Below are positions 15,463-19,079 of a DNA stretch of 19,079 bases, in pieces (position 1 is the first letter of the stretch; each line of letters starts with the position of its first letter). The notes beneath the pieces were generated by a model that did no database searches, was not told the DNA's origin, and saw only the letters and a program-made list of their open reading frames with translations. The DNA is from Alteromonas_E sp964230255 (lineage in GTDB: Bacteria > Pseudomonadota > Gammaproteobacteria > Enterobacterales > Alteromonadaceae): assembly GCA_964230255.1 (NCBI GenBank), contig CAXRGW010000091.1, positions 1 through 19,079 on the forward strand, given 5' to 3'. The translations under genes and the position numbers were made by a program.

Positions 15463-16428
15463 TTACTGCACTTCTTCGGCGTCGCTGAACTGACCAGCAA
15501 ACAATGGACTACTCAAGTAACGTTCAGTACCACTTGCAAGGAGTACCACTACGACCTTGCCTTTGTTTTCGGGTTTCTCAGCAAAGCGCTTAGCTGCAAC
15601 AACAGCCGCACCAGAAGAGATACCTGCCAGAATCCCTTCTTCCTGCATTAATTTATGTGCCATTTCCATGCACTCTTCATTAGATACTTGCTCGACTTCA
15701 TCGATGATATCTAGATCTAGGTTGCCTGGAATAAAACCGGCGCCTATACCTTGGATTTTGTGTGGTCCAGGGGTTAGTTCTTCACCGGCTTTTGCTTGAG
15801 TAATAACTGGGGAGTCAGTTGGCTCTACTGCAACAGAAGTAATGGCTTTGCCTTTGGTGTTTTTTATGTAGCGACTAACGCCAGTGATTGTGCCACCGGT
15901 ACCAACACCAGCAACAAATGCATCGATTGCACCATCGGTATCAGCCCAAATCTCAGGTCCAGTCGTTTTTTCGTGGATCTCTGGGTTGGCGGGGTTGTCG
16001 AACTGCTGCAATAGTACATATTTGTTTGGGTTTGAATCGACAATTTCTTGGGCTGCCGCAACGGCACCCTTCATACCTTTAGGTGCTTCGGTTAGCACTA
16101 AGTTCGCACCAAGCGCTTTAAGTAGCTTACGTCGTTCAAGCGACATGCTGCTTGGCATAGTTAGGGTTAATTTGTAGCCACGTGAGGCGGCAACGAAAGC
16201 AAGCGCAATACCGGTATTACCACTGGTCGCTTCGATCAATTCTTTCTCTTTAGTTAACACACCGCGCTTTTCTGCATCCCAAATCATGTTTGCGCCGATT
16301 CGACACTTAACACTGAAGCTTGGGTTGCGAGCTTCAATTTTGGCGTAGACGTTACCGCCGGTAACGCGATTTAATTTGACTAGGGGAGTATTACCAATTG
16401 CTAAAGAATTATCGTCGTAGACTTTCAT
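15463..16428 (-). CDS. cysK: Cysteine synthase A (O-acetylserine sulfhydrylase)
   Basis: CysK makes L-cysteine from O-acetylserine and sulfide using PLP. The 321-residue protein matches the family length. The PLP lysine is Lys41 in NPSFSVKCRIGANMIWDAEKRG, a segment nearly identical to enteric CysK. The substrate-binding loop TSGNTG is at 68-73, and the PLP phosphate loop GVGTGGT is near 174-180. ISSGAA near the C-terminus supplies the serine that contacts the pyridine nitrogen. It ends with an acidic tail. An AAAGG ribosome binding site lies 9 nt before the ATG. It is divergent from the MoxR gene and probably under CysB control, since the regulator is encoded in the same window. Confidence 0.96.
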   Translation of the reverse strand: MKVYDDNSLAIGNTPLVKLNRVTGGNVYAKIEARNPSFSVKCRIGANMIWDAEKRGVLTKEKELIEATSGNTGIALAFVAASRGYKLTLTMPSSMSLERRKLLKALGANLVLTEAPKGMKGAVAAAQEIVDSNPNKYVLLQQFDNPANPEIHEKTTGPEIWADTDGAIDAFVAGVGTGGTITGVSRYIKNTKGKAITSVAVEPTDSPVITQAKAGEELTPGPHKIQGIGAGFIPGNLDLDIIDEVEQVSNEECMEMAHKLMQEEGILAGISSGAAVVAAKRFAEKPENKGKVVVVLLASGTERYLSSPLFAGQFSDAEEVQ

Positions 16429-16521
16429 GGATTTACCTTTTGTAATGTCTTATCTGTCGGTGTGTTAACGGGCATCCACGATAAAAGTGAACAAGCCATC
16501 AACACTTTGCGTAACATAATA

Positions 16522-16535
16522 ACCATATGATTGGT
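16522..16535. promoter_or_regulatory. Interrupted inverted repeat in the cysK / MoxR divergent region
   Basis: ACCA (16522-16525) and TGGT (16532-16535) form a small dyad around CATATG-containing sequence, about 95 bp upstream of the cysK ATG in the 188-bp divergent region. The AATAACCA context is loosely like reported CysB half-sites. Assignment to CysB is a guess. Confidence 0.25.
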
Positions 16536-16616
16536 ATGATGGCTAAACATCCTACGGGCTTTTTTGCTATAACATATAGAAAATTCTAAAAAAACGAAGT
16601 AAACAAGAGGCACTCA

Positions 16617-17453
16617 ATGGCATTCACCGGTACCCAAGATTATATTGCAACCAAAGAACTACAGTTAGCGGTTAACGCCGCAATCACTTTGGAAAAGCCG
16701 CTATTAGTAAAAGGCGAGCCCGGTACTGGTAAAACCATGTTGGCAGAGCAGTTAGCAGCGAGTTTAGGTACGGATTTAATCCAATGGCACATCAAGTCAA
16801 CAACTAAAGCCCAACAAGGGCTGTATGAATACGATGCGGTATCGCGTTTGCGCGACTCGCAATTAGGCGATGAGAAGGTTCACGATATTAAAAACTACAT
16901 TGTGCAAGGTAAGCTTTGGCAGGCCTTCACTGCTGATAAACGCCCAGTGCTGCTGATTGATGAAATCGATAAGGCCGATATTGAATTCCCCAACGACTTG
17001 TTGCTCGAACTCGATAAAATGGAATTCTTTGTGTATGAGACCCAAGAGCTGGTAAAAGCTACGCAGCGCCCTGTTGTTATTATCACGTCGAATAACGAAA
17101 AAGAATTACCCGACGCGTTTTTACGCCGCTGTTTCTTTCATTACATTCAGTTTCCCTCACCGGATGAAATGCGCAGCATTATTAATGTCCACTACCCAGA
17201 TATTAAGCAGCGCTTAGTGGATGAGGCACTAAAAGCCTTCTTTGATTTGCGTGACGTACCGGGATTGAAAAAGAAGCCGTCTACCTCCGAATTGCTCGAT
17301 TGGTTAAAACTACTCGTTGCCGAGGATATCCCAGCAGAGTCTTTACACAACAAAGACGGCAAAACTGCGATACCGCCGCTGTATGGCGCATTGCTGAAAA
17401 ATGAGCAGGATATTCACCTGTTTGAAAAACTGGTGTTTATGGCGCGTCGCTAG
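16617..17453 (+). CDS. MoxR-family AAA+ ATPase (CoxD-like)
   Basis: MoxR ATPases act with VWA-domain partners as chaperones that insert cofactors or activate enzymes. The 278-residue protein has the Walker A GEPGTGKT (33-40), Walker B VLLIDEID (111-118), a sensor-1 region IITSNNEKELP (155-165) and an Arg-finger region FLRRCFF (168-174). The short C-terminal helical lid carries KKPSTSELLDWLKLL, typical of MoxR proteins. AGAGG lies 7 nt before the ATG. Its stop overlaps the next start (TAGTG), coupling it to the CoxE-type gene. Its length and the following VWA and XdhC genes make it most like CoxD, which in Oligotropha matures the [CuSMoO2] centre of CO dehydrogenase. Confidence 0.92.
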   Translation: MAFTGTQDYIATKELQLAVNAAITLEKPLLVKGEPGTGKTMLAEQLAASLGTDLIQWHIKSTTKAQQGLYEYDAVSRLRDSQLGDEKVHDIKNYIVQGKLWQAFTADKRPVLLIDEIDKADIEFPNDLLLELDKMEFFVYETQELVKATQRPVVIITSNNEKELPDAFLRRCFFHYIQFPSPDEMRSIINVHYPDIKQRLVDEALKAFFDLRDVPGLKKKPSTSELLDWLKLLVAEDIPAESLHNKDGKTAIPPLYGALLKNEQDIHLFEKLVFMARR

Positions 17454-18634
17454 TGTTAGTCGATTTCTTTTTTACCTTAAAGAAGCATCGCTTAAACGTC
17501 AGTTTACGCGAGTTACTCGACCTTATTGGTGCGCTTGAGCAACACGTGGTGTATGCCGATCTCGATAGTTTTTACTATCTGGCGCGCATGATCATGGTTA
17601 AAGATGAAAGCCAATTCGATAAGTTTGACCGCGCGTTTGCTGAGTATTTTAAAGGCGTTGAAAGCGTCGATTTGTTTGAATCGAGCATTCCGCAAGATTG
17701 GTTAAACAATGCCATTAGTAAATATCTAAGCGATGAAGAGAAAGCCAAGATCCAAGCGCTTGGTGGTTTAGATAAGTTGATGGAAACACTGCAGGAGCGT
17801 TTGGCTGAGCAGGAAAAACGCCATCAAGGCGGAAATAAATGGATTGGTACCGGAGGCACGTCGCCTTTTGGCGCAGAGGGTTACAACCCAGAAGGTGTTC
17901 GGATAGGCCAAAAACAGAACCGCAATTTCTCGGCCGTGAAGATCTGGGAGAAACGCAAGTTCCAAAACTTCTCAAGCGACGTAGAATTGGGTACACGTAA
18001 CCTTAAAATGGCGCTTAGAAAGTTGCGAAAGTTCGCGCGTACCGGGGCCAGTGAGGAATTAGATGTCAACGAAACGATTGGCGCTACGGCGAAGAATGGC
18101 GGTCTGTTAGATATCCATATGACGCCGGAAAGACACAACGCTGTGAAGGTTTTGATGTTCTTTGACGTCGGTGGTTCGATGGATGCTTACATAAAACAAT
18201 GTCAGGAATTATTCTCTGCCGTTCACTCAGAATTTAAGCATTTAGAGTACTTTTATTTTCATAATTGTGTGTATGAAGATGTTTGGAAAGACAATACTCG
18301 GCGCGATAAAGAGCGAATAAGCTTGTGGGAAATCATGCATAAATACGGTCGCGACTACAAAGTTATTTTTGTTGGCGATGCCACCATGGGGCCATACGAA
18401 ATTACCTATCCAGGCGGTAGTATTGAGCATTGGAATGAGGAGTCAGGGGCAGATTGGCTAACGCGTTTAAACAATCACTTTAGTCATTGTATTTGGCTTA
18501 ATCCGCAAGGTAAGCAGTACTGGGGATATTACGCCTCTATCCAGATCCTCAAGGAGCTAATGACTGATCGTATGTATCCGTTGACGTTGGAAGGTCTTTC
18601 AGAGGGCATTAAAGCGTTAAGCCAGAAGCAGTGA
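17453..18634 (+). CDS. CoxE-type VWA-domain protein
   Basis: This 393-residue protein starts at a GTG that overlaps the MoxR stop (TAGTG). It has an N-terminal CoxE domain (SLRELLDLIGALEQ near 17-30), a central glycine-rich linker (127-150) and a C-terminal von Willebrand A domain. The MIDAS motif is DVGGSMD (238-244), a variant of DxSxS in which the first serine is glycine; this variant is common in this group. A further acidic MIDAS position is likely Asp309 (VGDATMGPYEI). It should be the partner of the adjacent MoxR ATPase in enzyme activation, probably of a molybdenum hydroxylase, judging from the XdhC gene next door. Confidence 0.9.
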   Translation: MLVDFFFTLKKHRLNVSLRELLDLIGALEQHVVYADLDSFYYLARMIMVKDESQFDKFDRAFAEYFKGVESVDLFESSIPQDWLNNAISKYLSDEEKAKIQALGGLDKLMETLQERLAEQEKRHQGGNKWIGTGGTSPFGAEGYNPEGVRIGQKQNRNFSAVKIWEKRKFQNFSSDVELGTRNLKMALRKLRKFARTGASEELDVNETIGATAKNGGLLDIHMTPERHNAVKVLMFFDVGGSMDAYIKQCQELFSAVHSEFKHLEYFYFHNCVYEDVWKDNTRRDKERISLWEIMHKYGRDYKVIFVGDATMGPYEITYPGGSIEHWNEESGADWLTRLNNHFSHCIWLNPQGKQYWGYYASIQILKELMTDRMYPLTLEGLSEGIKALSQKQ

Positions 18635-18644
18635 GTTAGCGATT

Positions 18645-19079
18645 GTGAACAATCAGTTAGAAACACTGCTGCGCCATTGGCACGCCGAGCGCGACACGCT
18701 TAATTGGGTATTAGTAACAGTCATCAGTACTGAGGGTTCGAGTTACCGCAGGCCAGGCGCGATGATGTTGTTAAATGATAGCGGCGAGCAGTTTGGCCTA
18801 GTTAGTGGTGGCTGTTTAGAAAGCGATGTGCTCAAACACGCACGGCAATGCTGGCATTTAGGTTCTAGTAAGCGTATCACTTATGATATGCGCGAAGAGG
18901 GCGACTTGGCGTGGAATTTAGGGATTGGCTGCGGTGGCAAAATCGACGTGTTATTACAGCCAATAAAAGCTGAAAACGATTACTTGCAACTCGATCGTGT
19001 CTACCATGCACTGGAAAAGGATCTAAGCGGTTTCTACGCTCAACCCATTAACAGTAAACAGCCAGAAGGAATGTGGAGT
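18645..19079 (+). CDS. XdhC/CoxI-family protein, N-terminal part
   Basis: A GTG 11 bp after the CoxE-type stop opens a frame that runs to the window edge (145 codons). It contains the XdhC/CoxI N-terminal domain: TVISTEGSSYRRPGAMML (about residues 25-42), FGLVSGGCLESDVLKHA (50-66) and LGIGCGGKIDVLLQP (91-105). XdhC binds molybdenum cofactor, promotes its sulfuration and inserts it into xanthine dehydrogenase-type enzymes. The C-terminal Rossmann part lies outside the window. Same strand and close spacing place it in one operon with the MoxR and CoxE genes. Confidence 0.9.
   Translation, partial: MNNQLETLLRHWHAERDTLNWVLVTVISTEGSSYRRPGAMMLLNDSGEQFGLVSGGCLESDVLKHARQCWHLGSSKRITYDMREEGDLAWNLGIGCGGKIDVLLQPIKAENDYLQLDRVYHALEKDLSGFYAQPINSKQPEGMWS

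Overview
The window looks like chromosome from a Gammaproteobacterium, probably a free-living, perhaps marine one. CysB, CysK, L-serine dehydratase, PabB, NudL, class I fumarase and RmuC all have typical gammaproteobacterial sequence features. The gene order pabB-nudL-sdaA is also the order I recall from E. coli. Composition looks moderate in GC and even throughout. I see no rRNA or tRNA gene, insertion sequence, prophage or CRISPR array. Genus-level assignment is beyond what I can see.

Layout, left to right. Positions 1-1739 run on the minus strand: the start of a small basic protein cut by the window edge, a membrane-anchored helical protein, and a short cytosolic histidine kinase with no sensor domain. 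cysB (1927-2901, plus) has a good sigma-70 promoter and converges on a YdjM/DUF457 membrane protein. Next come sdaA, nudL and pabB on the minus strand; nudL and pabB overlap by 4 bp. Fumarase (7598-9127) is divergent from pabB and ends in a strong terminator. It is followed by rmuC, a porin-like outer-membrane protein joined through a TAATG overlap to a small PstS-like periplasmic protein, and a divergent SRAP (HMCES/YedK) protein.

From 13029 to 13626 there is no intact gene. The region holds what looks like a frameshifted gene for a secreted protein, then a bidirectional terminator. On the minus strand follow a class I HMG-CoA reductase, a small lipoprotein and cysK with its terminator. Divergent from cysK is a TAGTG-coupled MoxR ATPase / CoxE-type VWA pair, then an XdhC/CoxI-type protein that runs off the right edge. 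Together these three resemble the maturation half of a molybdenum-hydroxylase (CO dehydrogenase-like) cluster.

Functional themes. Sulfur and serine: CysB, CysK and SdaA meet at serine and cysteine metabolism. Folate: PabB. Molybdenum-hydroxylase maturation: the right end. The items most worth a second look are an 18-base identity to the universal 16S rRNA 530-loop lying antisense in the leader of the first small gene, the lone HMG-CoA reductase in a lineage that normally makes isoprenoids by the MEP route, the MoxR/CoxE/XdhC set, the porin/PstS-like coupled pair, and the broken secreted-protein gene. I found no clearly new defence or mobile system.
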